Positions 1 through 21,135 of a DNA stretch of 64,000 nucleotides are shown piece after piece. The notes below the pieces were generated by a model that saw only the letters and a list, made by a program, of their open reading frames with translations, did not search any database and was not told where the DNA came from. Both the position numbers and the translations under genes were made by a program. The stretch is from Mytilus edulis (lineage: Eukaryota; Mollusca; Bivalvia; Mytilida; Mytilidae): assembly GCF_963676685.1 (NCBI RefSeq), contig NC_092355.1:67649006-67713005 (forward strand), in the 5' to 3' direction. The first letter of the stretch is position 1; every line of letters starts with the position of its first letter.

Positions 1-74
1 ATGATATCCCTCTAAATCGTATTTTTGTAGCGACGAAAGAAGGAAAGGTTCACATATTTGAGGTATCAGAATGA
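1..74 (+). CDS. C-terminal coding end of a probable WD40/beta-propeller protein (partial)
   Basis: From base 3 the frame reads DIPLNRIFVATKEGKVHIFE then VSE and a TGA stop at 72-74. The pattern (hydrophobic strand, then A-T-K-E-G-K-V-H-I-F) is typical of a propeller blade strand in WD40 proteins, where an xGxhxhaxh stretch is common. An AATAAA signal at 159-164, about 85 bases after the stop, supports a real 3' end on the + strand. The rest of the gene lies left of the window, so neither the exon start nor the exact family can be set. I do not recognise the specific protein. It could instead be a chance reading frame, but a frame of this composition ending next to a poly(A) signal makes that less likely. 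Confidence 0.5.
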   Translation, partial: DIPLNRIFVATKEGKVHIFEVSE

Positions 75-1510
75 AAACAGTCAATAGATAAAAAAAAAAA
101 GAAAAGCATAGGATGATATTATTTTCAGTTTATTTTAAATGTGTATAATGCTGATTAAAATAAAGTCATGCAGGGCTTGGAATTATTTTTTTCTTTTTGG
201 ATATGTTTCTTTAAATTTAAAGTTTTTGCGTTCCAGATAAAGGTAAAGACAGAAATGTATTCACTTGGAACAGTTTTAAAAACTAGTGGTAGTAGATGAT
301 TTATCCATTTTTTCCAATATTTTTTGCACGACATACAACTTTCCAATGTTTCTTTTTTATCTTTCACTTTAATGCAGTATATTATACCATCTTTTCATTT
401 CAAAAGTTCGAAATATAGTTAATTATTCTTAAAACTTCTATTACAGACGACACTGTCTGGTCCATAGAGAAAAATGCAACTTTACTAAAACGTAAAATAG
501 CAAAAAATGGAACTCCGAGTAAAATTCAAAACGGATAGACTCTCCAATCAAATAACAAAAACAAAAGCTCAATTTGAAATAATTACATCAAGATTACTCA
601 TTCTTTATTTAGCAGCTATATGTTGTATTCTTTTGTCGCCAAAACAGGGCGGTAGTCAATGGAGACAAAAACGGCAGCTAAAACTGAAACTGCAAAGTTG
701 TTGCAGGTTTGGCTTTTGAACTCGGGTTCTGTAAAATGCAATAACGATGTACCCTTGGGTGGTTCTTATTATTTTATTACACTGAAACAATTGTTCCGAG
801 ACACATTGGCAATGTGTGTTATTGCGACAAATATTAGAAGAACAAGACAGTAAAATGATAATATTATCGCGAAATTCAAGCCTGACAGTTGTAGTGTCAC
901 TATGAAAATGACTTAGTGACAAAAAAGTATAGTATTTTTTTAAATAACGCTCTAAACTAGCCTACAATTAAAGAGAGGCGAAATATACCAAATGGACATT
1001 AACACTCATAAGCAAAACATAAAAAACACAATAAGACAATCAACAGTATATAAAACACAACATAAAAAAACACAAAATTTGAGCAACGCAAATCCCACCA
1101 AAAACCAGAGTTGCAACGCAAGGCTATACATATCCTACTTAATGTGTAACAGTAACTACATGAGCACCATTTGTATAGGTGCTTTGCTACTCTTGTCTTT
1201 CTAATATTTGTTTTGTGTGTGGTGTAGAACTGACGAGTCTTGCTCAAAATAACGGACATTTACCTTTTTTTATATAATGCAGTTACGCCTCCTCTGTCCA
1301 TTATAAATGCTATAGTGGGCGCTCACATACATTTTGAATTAAAATAATTCAAATAGTAAAAGAAAAAGAAAATTAAAAAAAAGATACATTTTTTATTCTG
1401 TTGAATTATTTCTGTGTCCTGGTCTTAGGTGAAAAGTTTTCCCATTGACAAGCATACTTTCTAAATTACATTGTCAAAACAACCTCTCTTATATGAAAAA
1501 TGCAAAGGCG
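75..1510. other. Intergenic, AT-rich, no gene seen
   Basis: No exon with flanking splice signals and protein-like composition was found here. The A-rich stretch at about 985-1110 (AACACTCATAAGCAAAAC and onward) resembles the one at 22500-22600 (AACTCATAAGCCAAAATT) and looks like part of a dispersed repeat. Short open frames in this stretch have low-complexity composition and are not supported. Confidence 0.5.
159..164 (+). terminator. Polyadenylation signal AATAAA for the upstream gene
   Basis: A canonical AATAAA hexamer lies about 85 bases downstream of the TGA at 72-74. Its position fits the 3' UTR of the partial gene at the left edge. AATAAA is frequent by chance in AT-rich DNA, so support comes from its placement. 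Confidence 0.4.
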
Positions 1511-1523
1511 AAAGACATAAATT

Positions 1524-1697
1524 ACCTTAGCCGTATTTGGCACAACTTTTTTGAATTTTGGATCCTCAATGCTCTTCAACTTTGTACTTGTTTGGCTTCA
1601 TAAATATTTTGATATGAGCGTCACTGGTGAGTCTTATGTAGACGAAACGCGCGTCTGGCGTACTAAATTATAATCCTTGTACCTTTGATAACTACAT
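1524..1697 (+). mobile_element. Hammerhead-ribozyme repeat, copy 1 (core mutated)
   Basis: A roughly 170-base dispersed repeat that starts CCTTAGCCGTATTTGGCACA and ends CCTTTGATAACTA. The ribozyme part is 1618-1661: stem I strand GCGTCA, core CTGGTGA, stem II GTC-TTATGTA-GAC, GAAA, minimal stem III in CGCGCGTC, stem I strand TGGCGT. The core should be CTGATGA; the A-to-G change at the invariant A6 position predicts loss of cleavage. Related copies are at 3164, 3380, 4926 and 52427. Confidence 0.75.
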
Positions 1698-2274
1698 AAA
1701 AAGTATATTAAAACTAAAAACGTAAGGGAAAAAGCAAATAAAGGACCAAATGAAAAATAACAGTATACACAACACAACTTAGAAAAAACTGTCTCTGAGC
1801 TCAAACAAGGTTTGTGTAATACGTCGAATACTTTTTAGACAACCTACAAAATATACGAATTTAACGCGAAAAAGTCTGTTACCAGTTTTTCAAATCCTAT
1901 ATGTAATTAACCAGTACCAAAGTTCAAATGTTACATTTAACAGGCGCGTAGCTCCCTATACGCTAACACGCAGTTGCGTGCACATCGATTCGGCAAGCAA
2001 AAGAAAATGCCAAAATAAACATTTATAAATTAATTATGGTTAAAAGAAACACATATGTTGTCACTTTATAATTGATGAACTGTCATTAAATAACAGCATT
2101 TCAAAATAAACGTTTTATTGGAGATCATGTAAAAATCGGACAATAACTTGTATCTTTTACCAGATTTGAATTTATTATACTCAGTCTAAGACGTGTAGTT
2201 TCGGAGCACATTTTACAGAGTACGGCTTATCTGTTTGCGATGTACCAATCGACCATTAGATTTATCGAAACCCT

Positions 2275-2785
2275 TTGATATTATTGAAAATATGCCGAGG
2301 CGATGTATTCGACAGACTACCATGCAGACCCAATCACCCTGAAAACACGCCAAAACAGCATTGGAAAGTCTCATTATATTTTGCGTTCACACACGTAGAC
2401 CATATGATAATGGAATTGGAGAGTAGAGGGTGTCTGGTATTATCAGAAAATAGCTTCTTTGTGTCCTATCTGTTTCCTCGTGTTGTAGGAAATATAACCA
2501 ACGAATAATTCTCAACATTGTCTGAGACATACAAAATGACCTGGCATGTATTTGGCGGACAATTTCAATCGGGAGGTCGCTTGATGGAGAACATGTACGC
2601 TGGTTTATAACATCTCGCGAGTGCTACCATGCAGATCTATCAGTGTATTAAGTTGAAAACAAATGAACGATCAACGAACAACGACAGGTTATCATCGCTA
2701 GCATTACTGCATATTGATCGGGATTTCAGTGTGAATGTTGACAAAGTAATAGAGAAGTTCGTTTCTGCTTAGACCCGAAGAGAAG
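2275..2785 (+). pseudogene. Degenerate hAT-like transposase C-terminal region (ZMYM/TTF-type relic)
   Basis: Frame 2275-2508 contains HWKVSLYFAF followed by DHMIMELESR, which fits the region of hAT-like, TTF/ZMYM1-type transposases where a tyrosine/phenylalanine-rich strand precedes an 'LDHLIxELxxRF' motif. Further on, 2665-2772 reads ERSTNNDRLSSLALLHIDRD and then FSVNVDKVIEKFVSA before a stop. That matches the style of the hAT C-terminal dimerisation block ('ERLSxLALLxIHRD...VIDxFA'). The two pieces are in different frames and separated by stops, so this is a dead copy. N-terminal zinc-finger and catalytic regions were not found. Assignment is from memory of family motifs. Confidence 0.6.
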
Positions 2786-3163
2786 ATTTTGGTCAATCAT
2801 TGAGTAAATTCTGTAATTCAAAAATGTGTTGTTTATGTATTAAATTAACCATGATTTACTCTATTCAGAAGATTCAAGTATTAATAGTTTTACGTTCATA
2901 AATTGTTTATAAGTCCTATCTACATGTAGCTCTTCTTTAAACCGTCCTATGACCGAAAACCAAAAAAATAACATTTTTCTGCATTAAAGGGTCCCAAAAA
3001 AATTTCCCCTGCATTAATTACCACAATAGAATGAAAAGATAATACACACAGATTATAATGGATCTTGCATAAGTTTTTTTTTACAGGTTACCACACAAGA
3101 TATTATTATTCAAAATGAAACATACTTTGGTATAGCAGCAAATATTATAAACTTGGTTGAATT

Positions 3164-3232
3164 AGTCTTATGTAGACGAAAGACTCATCTGGCGTATGAA
3201 ATTATAAGCCTGGTACCTTTGAAAACTATTTA
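3164..3232 (+). repeat. Hammerhead-ribozyme repeat, copy 2 (5'-truncated)
   Basis: The sequence begins inside stem II (AGTCTTATGTAGACGAAA) and continues through the stem I strand TGGCGT into the shared tail (AAATTATAAGCCTGGTACC, then CTTTGAAAACTA). The CTGATGA core half is missing, so it cannot fold as a ribozyme. It belongs to the same family as copy 1. Confidence 0.65.
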
Positions 3233-3379
3233 CACCACTGGCACGATGCCACAGCTGGAGGACGATTTGTCCCTGTGGATATCACCAGCCCAGCAGTCAG
3301 TGTGCTGACATGAATGTCAATTATATGGTTGTTTTTTTTTAATTTACTGTTTGCAAAAGTATCAATTATTCAAAATACT

Positions 3380-3618
3380 ATAAGGATGTTCTTATATATA
3401 TCCCAGGCATATATTTTCTTACGCGTCTTATCACAGGCATATATTTTCTTACGCGTATTTGGCACAATCTTCGGATGCTCAATGCTTTTCGGCTTTATTT
3501 TTTTATTTTACTTGTTTGGTTTTCTAACTATTTGAACCTGAGCGTCACTGATGAGTCTTAGACGAAACGCGCGTCTGGCATATCAAATTATAAGCCTGGT
3601 ACCTTTGATAACTATTGA
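3380..3618 (+). mobile_element. Hammerhead-ribozyme repeat, copy 3 (core intact, short stem II loop)
   Basis: Same repeat family; its 5' part contains a local ~30-base duplication (AGGCATATATTTTCTTACGC twice). The ribozyme lies at 3542-3581: GCGTCA, CTGATGA, stem II GTC-TTA-GAC with a three-base loop, GAAA, CGCGCGTC, TGGCAT. All core residues are present. Compared with the consensus, four bases are missing from the stem II loop, and one stem I pair becomes C-A. The tail ends CCTTTGATAACTATT. Confidence 0.75.
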
Positions 3619-3689
3619 ATCCTTTCTTTCAAAAAGATGTCAAATTTATCAAGCTCTACTTTTAGAAAATATGACATCTTCATAAATAC

Positions 3690-4130
3690 CAGTCACATCA
3701 GGTGTCCCACTTGGTACATTGATATGACCAATATTATTCCTAGTCTACCTCAATAATCTTCCAGACAATTCAAACAAATCCGTATCAGACTTTTTGTAGG
3801 TGACAGAATAATCTACAGACAAATTTAATTATAACACGACTGTCTCGAGCTTCAAGAAGCTGCTATAAAATGAAATCCCGACTACAACTACAACATACAT
3901 GTCCATATAATAGAATCAGTAAAACATGCAAGGTACTTTAATGTGCATCGCAATTTCAACAGATCTAAAATGAAACACTCACATTCAACAAGCAGCCACG
4001 AAAGCTAATAAATCCTGATGTTTCATCGGCAGAATCATCTCAAATTTCATTCACAAACAATTGAAGAAATAGTATATCAAACTCTTATCAAACAAGCTAT
4101 AAAACCAGGTTCGATCCATCATTTTCTGCA
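3690..4130 (+). pseudogene. Degenerate non-LTR retrotransposon (LINE) reverse-transcriptase fragment
   Basis: Translation near 3695-3775 gives SGVPLGT, then a break, then PILFLVYLNNLPDN. This is the reverse-transcriptase block usually seen as '[21 protein letters not shown]' in CR1/Jockey-type LINEs. Later frames show TDLK, NTHIQQAATKAN and ISNFIHKQL, as in the C-terminal thumb region. Several stops and a frameshift make it inactive. It runs directly into the dispersed repeat at 4078, which may represent the 3' tail of the same LINE family. Confidence 0.6.
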
Positions 4131-4755
4131 TAATTTTTACCAAGTCAGGAATATGACAGTTGTTGTCAATTCGTTTGATGTGTTTTAGCTTTTGATTTTG
4201 CCATATGATTAGGGACTTTCCGTTTTAAATTTTCCTCGGCGTTCAGTTTTTTTGAGATTTTACTTTTTATAGGATCCAACGTTGATCAATGTTGTACTGT
4301 ATCATAGGCGGATCCAGGGGGGGCTTTGGGGGCCCGGCCCCCCCCCCCCCCTTTCGTGGGAAAAATTTGGTTGATTATATAGGGAATCATTGAAGCATGA
4401 CTGGAGCGGCCCCCCCCCCCTCAAGTTAGGTCAGTCAGCGCCCCCCCCCCTTAGGAAAAGTTCTGGATCCGCCACTGTGTATGTAGATATAAATAACCAT
4501 ATGCAAATGAAAACATAAGACCATTAGAAATGAAACTCTTATCAAACTAGCTATAAAACCAGGTTCAATCCATCATTTTTCTGCATAATAAAATGCCTGT
4601 ACCAAGTCAGGAATATGACAGTTGTTGTCAATTCGTTTGATGTGTTTGAGCTTTTGATTTTGGCATTATAAGATCCAACGCTGATCACTGTTGTACTGCA
4701 TGTACATATATAACCATTTACAAATGAAAACATAAGACCATTCGAAAAGAACTGA
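4078..4755 (+). repeat. Tandem duplication of an ~225-base dispersed repeat, first copy interrupted by a MITE
   Basis: Unit 1 (4078-4528) and unit 2 (4530-4755) both start AAACTCTTATCAAAC and contain AAAACCAGGTTC, GAATATGACAGTTGTTGTCA and GATCCAACG, and both end near AAAACATAAGACCATT. Unit 1 is longer because it carries the MITE at 4303-4477. Related single copies occur at about 20446-20620 and 56695-56853. Confidence 0.7.
4303..4477. mobile_element. 175-bp MITE with GGCGGATCCAG terminal inverted repeats and TGTAT target duplication
   Basis: The ends are CATAGGCGGATCCAG and, reading inward from the right, CAGTGGCGGATCCAG (13 of 15 match). TGTAT lies immediately on both sides (4298-4302 and 4478-4482). 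The interior has poly-G/C tracts and GGTTGATTATATAGGGAATC. The neighbouring duplicated unit at about 4690 shows the uninterrupted sequence (TGTACTGCATGTA), so it acts as an empty site. A second family member is at 22030-22180. Confidence 0.85.
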
Positions 4756-4925
4756 GACGGTCGTCTAGGTATGCATACAAAAGACATCACAACACCAGTA
4801 GTGTGTCTGAGATGTTAGACCATGAATTGGCAAAATCTCCAAGAACACCGTCTAAGAACTAACCTAATAATATTCCACCAAATAGGAAATGAAATATGTC
4901 AATTGCATCACATGTTTTGTCTACC

Positions 4926-5072
4926 CCTTGAAGAGTTTACCTTAGCTGTGTTTGGCAAAACTTTTCGGAATTTTGGTCCTCATTGCTCTTCAAGTTTGTA
5001 CTTTATTTAACCTTCACGTTTATCTTTTTTTTTTATTCTAACGTCACTGATGAGTCTTTTGTAGACAAATTT
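4926..5072 (+). repeat. Hammerhead-ribozyme repeat, copy 4 (broken after stem II)
   Basis: The family 5' sequence (TTTACCTTAGCTGTGTTTGGC) leads to CGTCA-CTGATGA-GTC-TTTTGTA-GAC at 5042-5066. The next bases are AAAT instead of GAAA, so the conserved G12 and everything beyond are lost. Confidence 0.65.
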
Positions 5073-5082
5073 GTCAACCCGT

Positions 5083-5400
5083 TAACGTTAGTATAATATA
5101 GTCCCAGGTAAAATCTAAAAACAAAAGAGTATATATTGCACGAGCTTGCGAGTGTAATATATCTTCTACGAGGGACAATATTCCATAATATTCATGCAAT
5201 AACCCTTTTATTGTAAAGCATAATATTTGAAAGTAAAAATTGATAAAAAGCTTTTGTCGTTGATGACGTCATGAATTTTGAAGATTTATTGCACTAGTGC
5301 AATATTGGAATTTATTGCATGCTAACTTTTGGTTACTTTCTGTGGGAAATATATATTGCTATGCAATAAAACAATATATTCATTATTCATGACTAAATAA
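5083..5400 (+). repeat. Dispersed repeat with palindrome TATTGCACTAGTGCAATA-like core, copy 1
   Basis: Contains TATTGCACGAGCTTGCGAGT, ATTCATGCAATAACCC, TTGATGACGTCATGAATTTT and a TTATTGCACTAGTGCAATA palindrome, ending near the TTTCTGTGGGAAATATATAT block. The same sequence occurs in inverted orientation at 31525-31815. No coding potential is seen. It is probably a foldback-type non-autonomous DNA element. Confidence 0.65.
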
Positions 5401-5559
5401 AGTAAAACTAATTTTACTTTTTGATAATCTTTATTTTGCTAATGTAATAAACATGCAAAACATTTAATGAACACGCACTGGAAAGTAAACTTTAATTCTG
5501 ATTGTTTTTTGTAGCCGAAGAACTGAGAAATATTAAATTATAGCATAGCGAAATCACGG

Positions 5560-5631
5560 AATTCCAATCTTAGCCTTACCGTGACTTGTTTTCTATTTAT
5601 ACTTGATTGCATTTCCGGTCGGCATTTTGGT
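5560..5631 (+). promoter_or_regulatory. PSMD14: Candidate promoter and non-coding first exon of PSMD14
   Basis: The start codon of PSMD14 is only two bases inside its exon (after the acceptor at 7460-7461), so a 5' non-coding exon must lie upstream. The best candidate I see ends at 5629 with the donor GTAAGAG at 5630. It is preceded by TTTCCGGTCGG, containing TTCCGG, an ETS-type site common in housekeeping promoters, and by an AT-rich TATTTATA stretch. This is inference from position and motif only; other donors in 5.4-7.4 kb are possible. Confidence 0.25.
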
Positions 5632-5639
5632 AAGAGAAA

Positions 5640-7460
5640 AATTAAAAACAATATTTATATATGTAAAGCCTCCATTTTTGAACCTTATAGAAACTGAAAA
5701 GTATAATTTCACATAGAATCAAAAAAAGCGTGTTCCCATCCGACATAAAAACTGTGTCTGCTCCGAGGTGTTTGAATAAATCAATGTCCTTAAAATCTTC
5801 ATGAACAAAAACGATTTTTTGCACTGTCATTCACAACCAAAAATGAACTTGTATACGTTGTAGAACCCAAATTAGGATGGAGCACTCATCTTTTCTTTAT
5901 TTGAGTTGTTTTAGTTGGTGGTTTGAAGAGTTTCATGAATAACACATGTTCATACAAGCCAACTTGAAAGTCTTCATCATTGTTCATCCATCAGCATCGG
6001 GTTGATCCTGAGACTGAGTAGTCTGACAATGGGTGATAAGATCCTGTCTTGTTTTGCCTTCAGCAGATTGGTCCCTCAGACTACAGAAATTAATTTTATT
6101 TTTACAGGACATCCGGTCTGGTAAACATAAAACAACCTAGCTTAACCAGACCGAATGAAACTTTACCAGACCATTTAAAAAAAAATCTAATTGTACATGT
6201 ACATATTATCCGACAAAATACAACAAACTTATGACTTGTTGTGCCCTACTTCTCTCCAAACTGCACAAAAACAAAATCATGTGACAAGAGGATATATTGT
6301 TATGAAAGCACAATTGCTTGAATGCATTTCAGTGATAAAGAAAAGTAATGTCACATTTTATTGGATTTTTACATGTTTATAAACTAAAAATGATAGTATT
6401 ATTCAATAATATTATGTTGAAACTGTTTTATTGGGGTATATTGGGGTAAAAAGTCACGCCGTAAACTAAACATAATTTATAGTTTCTGTATAAAATATTA
6501 GTACCGGTTTCTTCTTTCTTTTTCATATATCTTTTGGTTTTCTAGTGTTTACATTTCATAGCTAAATTTTGTGACCTGCTTGGATTTTTAAATTTATTTA
6601 TTGTATTTGATCGGAAAACCTGGTATTAGTCTTAACCGTTCCTGTAATCTGATCCAGTAATGTCTACATTTCAGTCTGCACGGTTAGCCACTAGTCCGAT
6701 GCCCCAGACTAGTGAAATTTTATATGGACTAGTAAGTTATTGCAATACTTTGGTTGGACCAATAAGAAAAATGTTTGAATATTTGTCTTCGGACTAGTAG
6801 TTGAAAAAGATTTTGGTGCAGACTGACATTTCCAGTTGTGCCAATGATGGCAGCCATTGCTGTTTTTGTCAGTCAGATATGTTTTTACCTGGATTTACAC
6901 ATTACTGGTTGGCGATGTTCAGCATAAAGCTAGCGGTTGAACAAAATAAACATCGCTGTCATGAATAATAAAGATGAAAATGAATTTTGAGATCGTTTGG
7001 GAATTTTGCTAGAATCCATGGGAAAAAAAACACCTGACATTCGGACCGGAATTCAACAAATTTTACCAGACTGATCCATTATTCATGGGATTTGTCCGAC
7101 AGTCCAACGATTTCGTGTAGTCTTGTCCTTCATACAAAGTGTTGTTTTGCTTTTGATGAAAAGAAAATAGGAAAACTGGGCTTTTTTTTAACTAAGAAGA
7201 AAAAGAAGAAAATTCATAATATTTGAAACAAAAACAAAAATATTTGAAACAACTTTTCTAAAAAAAAGTTTCTGCAAATAATATAAATATGTGCCCTTTT
7301 GTACTATAAGCTGAAGTTTTACCCCAAAAAAATATGAATCTATCTTAAAAAAAGGATGAAGTTCAACTAGTACTACAACTATAGACAAACATGAAAAAGG
7401 AAGATAGCAGTTCTCTAAATGCAAACTTTAGCTTTAATCATGTTGATCTTTTTGATTTCA
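5640..7460. other. Probable first intron of PSMD14, non-coding apart from a small MITE
   Basis: No coding exon was recognised. Apart from the 154-bp MITE at 6672-6825 this is AT-rich single-copy-looking DNA. A possible partner pair of words (CAGACCGAATG and GGACATCCGGTCTGG) near 6110-6170 and 7040-7100 hints at degraded repeat sequence. Confidence 0.4.
6672..6825. mobile_element. 154-bp MITE, CAGTCTGCAC ends, 6-bp target duplication ACATTT (copy 1)
   Basis: The left end CAGTCTGCAC and right end GTGCAGACTG are perfect inverted repeats. ACATTT flanks both sides (6666-6671 and 6826-6831). The interior has repeated ACTAGTCCG-type words. A second copy in opposite orientation at 33684-33838 is flanked by GTATTG on both sides. 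Confidence 0.85.
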
Positions 7461-7463
7461 GAA

Positions 7464-18394
<10,931 letters not shown>

Positions 18395-18438
18395 ACTTTT
18401 CTGTTATATGTGTTTGATCTGACATAAATTGTAATTTA

Positions 18439-18444
18439 AATAAA
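18439..18444 (+). terminator. PSMD14: PSMD14 polyadenylation signal AATAAA
   Basis: AATAAA lies 45 bases after the PSMD14 stop codon. It would give a very short 3' UTR. The big hairpin at 18478 starts about 33 bases further on, near the expected cleavage zone. Confidence 0.65.
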
Positions 18445-18477
18445 ATATATGACAAAAGGGTTAAGAATTATAATTTG

Positions 18478-18750
18478 TTACAGCTGATTTCATTGAGTGT
18501 GTAGCTAAGGGTAATATCTTTGGTCAGCTTGCTTGTAAGCTGAACCAGGAAGTCATTATAAGGTCAGGTATACTACCCTCCTTTCGAAGAAGACTAGTCC
18601 AACAGACAGATAGATTGGTTATCTGTTGGACTAGTCTACTCTTAAAGGAGGGTAGTTTACCTAACCTTATAATGACTTCACGGTTCAGCTAGCAAGCAAG
18701 CTAACCAAAGATGTTACCTTTTCATACACGCTCAATGAAATTGGCTGTAA
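18478..18750. repeat. Large near-perfect hairpin (arms ~125 bp) directly 3' of PSMD14
   Basis: The left arm starts TTACAGCTGATTTCATTGAG, goes through GGTCAGCTTGCTTG and TAGACTAGTCCAAC-like sequence, and the right arm returns CTGTTGGACTAGTC through AAGCAAGCTAACC to CTCAATGAAATTGGCTGTAA. The loop is about 13 bases at 18610-18622. No coding. It is probably a foldback DNA element. Confidence 0.85.
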
Positions 18751-18796
18751 ATGGTTTTAGGATTTATCATATTAAAGGAGAATTAACCTTTTTTTT

Positions 18797-19410
18797 ATGC
18801 CCCACCTAAGATAGTAGAGGGGTATTATATTTTCTGGTCTGTGCATCCGTCTGTCTGTTCGTCCCGCTTCAGGTTAAAGTTTTTGGTCAAGGTAGTTTTT
18901 GATGAAGCTGAAGTCCAATCAACTTGAAACTTAGTACACATGTTCCTTGTGATATGATCTTTCTAATTTTAAATCCAAATTAGACTTTTGACCCCAATTT
19001 CACAGTCCACTGGACATAGAAAATGTAAACGCGAGTTTCAGGTTAACGTTTTTGGTCAAGGTAGTTTTTAATGAAGCTGAAGTCCAATCAACTTGAAACT
19101 TAGTACACATGTTTCTCATGATATGATCTTTATAATTTGAAAGCCAAATTAGACTTTTGACCCCAATTTCATGGTCCACTGAACATAGAAAATGAAAGTG
19201 CAAGTTTCAGGTTAAAGTTTTTGGTCAAGGTAGTTTTTGATGAAGTTAAAAGTCCAATCAAGTTCAAACTTAGTAGACATGTTCCCTATTGTATGATCTT
19301 TCTACTTTCAATGCCAAATTAGATTTTTACCCAATTTCATGGTCCATTGACCATGGTAAATGATTATGCGAGTGGGGCATCCGTGTACTTTGGACACATT
19401 CTTGTTTTTA
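18797..19410 (+). repeat. Bivalve-type 'GCCCCAC' dispersed repeat, copy A, with three internal ~180-bp units
   Basis: Begins TATGCCCCACCTAAGATAGT. It then has three tandem units, each with TTTCAGGTTAAAGTTTTTGG, AGTCCAATCAACTTGAAAC and CCCCAATTTCA-GGTCCACTG, and closes GTGGGGCATCCGTGTAC. Other copies are at 20726, 25674 (inverted), 48740 and 53500. Non-coding. Confidence 0.75.
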
Positions 19411-19659
19411 GATAAATACGAAAATAAGGAGATGGTATATGATTACAAATGAGTTTACTATTCATCAAAGTTCAAATGAAGTTGATGTAAGAAATTAAAG
19501 CCAACTGTAAGGCCTTCAAGAAATTAGAAATACCCACACAGCTGTATAGACAGTGAGACTGCTATAAAAAGCAAAACATGAAAAATATGATGCAATTCAA
19601 TTTGGGAAACTTACAGACTTATTTATAACAAAACAATCCATGAACTATAGACTCCTAAC

Positions 19660-20108
19660 TTTGAACTGGCCCAAGACCACAATTAATGATCCCGCTTTTC
19701 GTTGTCCACGAATATAGTTCCCTTTAATTATAGTGTATTTTTTCTTTATTTTTTTTCTTTCCCTTTCTCATTCATTTCTTAGCTTTTCTTGGGTGGAAAT
19801 GAAAGAAGAGAGCTGGATGTTTTATTTTAACTGATTTTTATAAGGAAACAGTGATTAGGCCAGGTGCAAAAAGGTAATATTTACACTTTTCGGAACATCT
19901 CTTGACTTGCCTATAGGGGTATGGATGTGTATTGGCCAAATTTGTATGATGTAAAGATGCAATTTTTCTGAAAATTGTATATCTTATTGGACTTATACTG
20001 TACATTACACACACAAAAAATTAGACAAAAAGAATAGGCAAAAAAATTTTAATGCGACAAAACGTTATAAAGAAATGATAGAGGAATTAATTGTGGTCTC
20101 GGGCCAAC
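19660..20108. mobile_element. ~450-bp element with ~22-bp inverted repeats (CTGGCCCAAGACCACAATTA)
   Basis: The left part CTGGCCCAAGACCACAATTA AT is mirrored on the right, read inward as GTTGGCCCGAGACCACAATTAA. The interior is AT-rich without coding. It is a non-autonomous DNA element of unknown superfamily. Confidence 0.6.
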
Positions 20109-20445
20109 TGGCACATAAAGAGTGTGGCTGGGTTAAACTTGTTGAAGTTTGTTTCACTAAAGTTCCAGATCTGAGAGTTCTTGTATAGCACATTTACCAG
20201 TATATATGAAAGGAGATCATGAAACAGCAACCCAATTATAAAAAAATCAATTGTTTATTAACCAATCAAATTTTGTATTTAAACATCTTTCATTTTTTGT
20301 TCCTTTTAAAATTGTTACACGATGATTACTGCTGTTTCCATATTTTGACTATTTTATTTGTTATGTCTGTTTGGTTCACCCATCATTGTAAATATAACGG
20401 AATTTGATGAGACTGTCAACAAAGAGTGAGGTTTAGCGCTTTAAA

Positions 20446-20620
20446 ACCAGGTTTAATCCACCATTTTCTACATTTGAAAATGCCTGTACCGAGTCAGGAA
20501 TATGACAGTTCTTGTCCATTTGTTTTTGATGTGTTTTGTTGTTTGGTTTTGCCATGTGATTATGGACTTTCCGATTAGATTTTCCTCTTGAGTTCAGTAT
20601 TTTTGTGATTTTACTTTTTC
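20446..20620 (+). repeat. Dispersed repeat related to 4078-4755
   Basis: Shares AAAACCAGGTTTAATCCACC, GCCTGTACCGAGTCAGGAAT, ATGACAGTTCTTGTCCATT and GGACTTTCCGATTAGATTTT with the units at 4.1-4.7 kb. It probably is the 3' part of a retroposon family; no coding. Confidence 0.6.
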
Positions 20621-20725
20621 ATAAAATTGAGAATGTGTCAGACAACAACCTGACCAAAGAGCAGAAAACAGCCCAATACATATGTATGCATGCATGCTCC
20701 TACTTTCTGTCAATCTCAAACGTTT

Positions 20726-20980
20726 TTATGCCCCAACAAAGGAGCATTATGTGTTTTGGTCTGTGTGTCCATCGGTCTATCCTTTTTCAGGGTAAAGTTT
20801 TTGTTTAAGGTCGTTTTTTATGAAGTTTGAGTCCAATCAACTTGAAACTAAGCACACATGTTACATTGTTACCTTAGATCTTTCTAATTTTAATGCGAAA
20901 TCAAGAGTTTTGACCCAAATTCTATGGTCGACTAAACATAGAAAATGATTATTCTCTGGCTTTTGTTAGTCTTGTATGAT
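20726..20980 (+). repeat. 'GCCCCAC' dispersed repeat, copy B (single unit)
   Basis: Starts TATGCCCCAACAAAGGAGCA and contains GGGTAAAGTTTTTG, GAGTCCAATCAACTTGAAAC and CATAGAAAATGATTATTC. Diverged single-unit copy. Confidence 0.65.
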
Positions 20981-21135
20981 TTTTAATTTTAATTCATTTA
21001 TATGATTTGGAGTGTAGTATCACTTTCATTATCACTGAACTAGTACACATTTTTGTTTAGGGGCCAGCTGAAGCACACTTATGGGTGTGGGATTTTCTCT
21101 TTGACACATTCCACATTTTCTTTCCCAATTTCATT

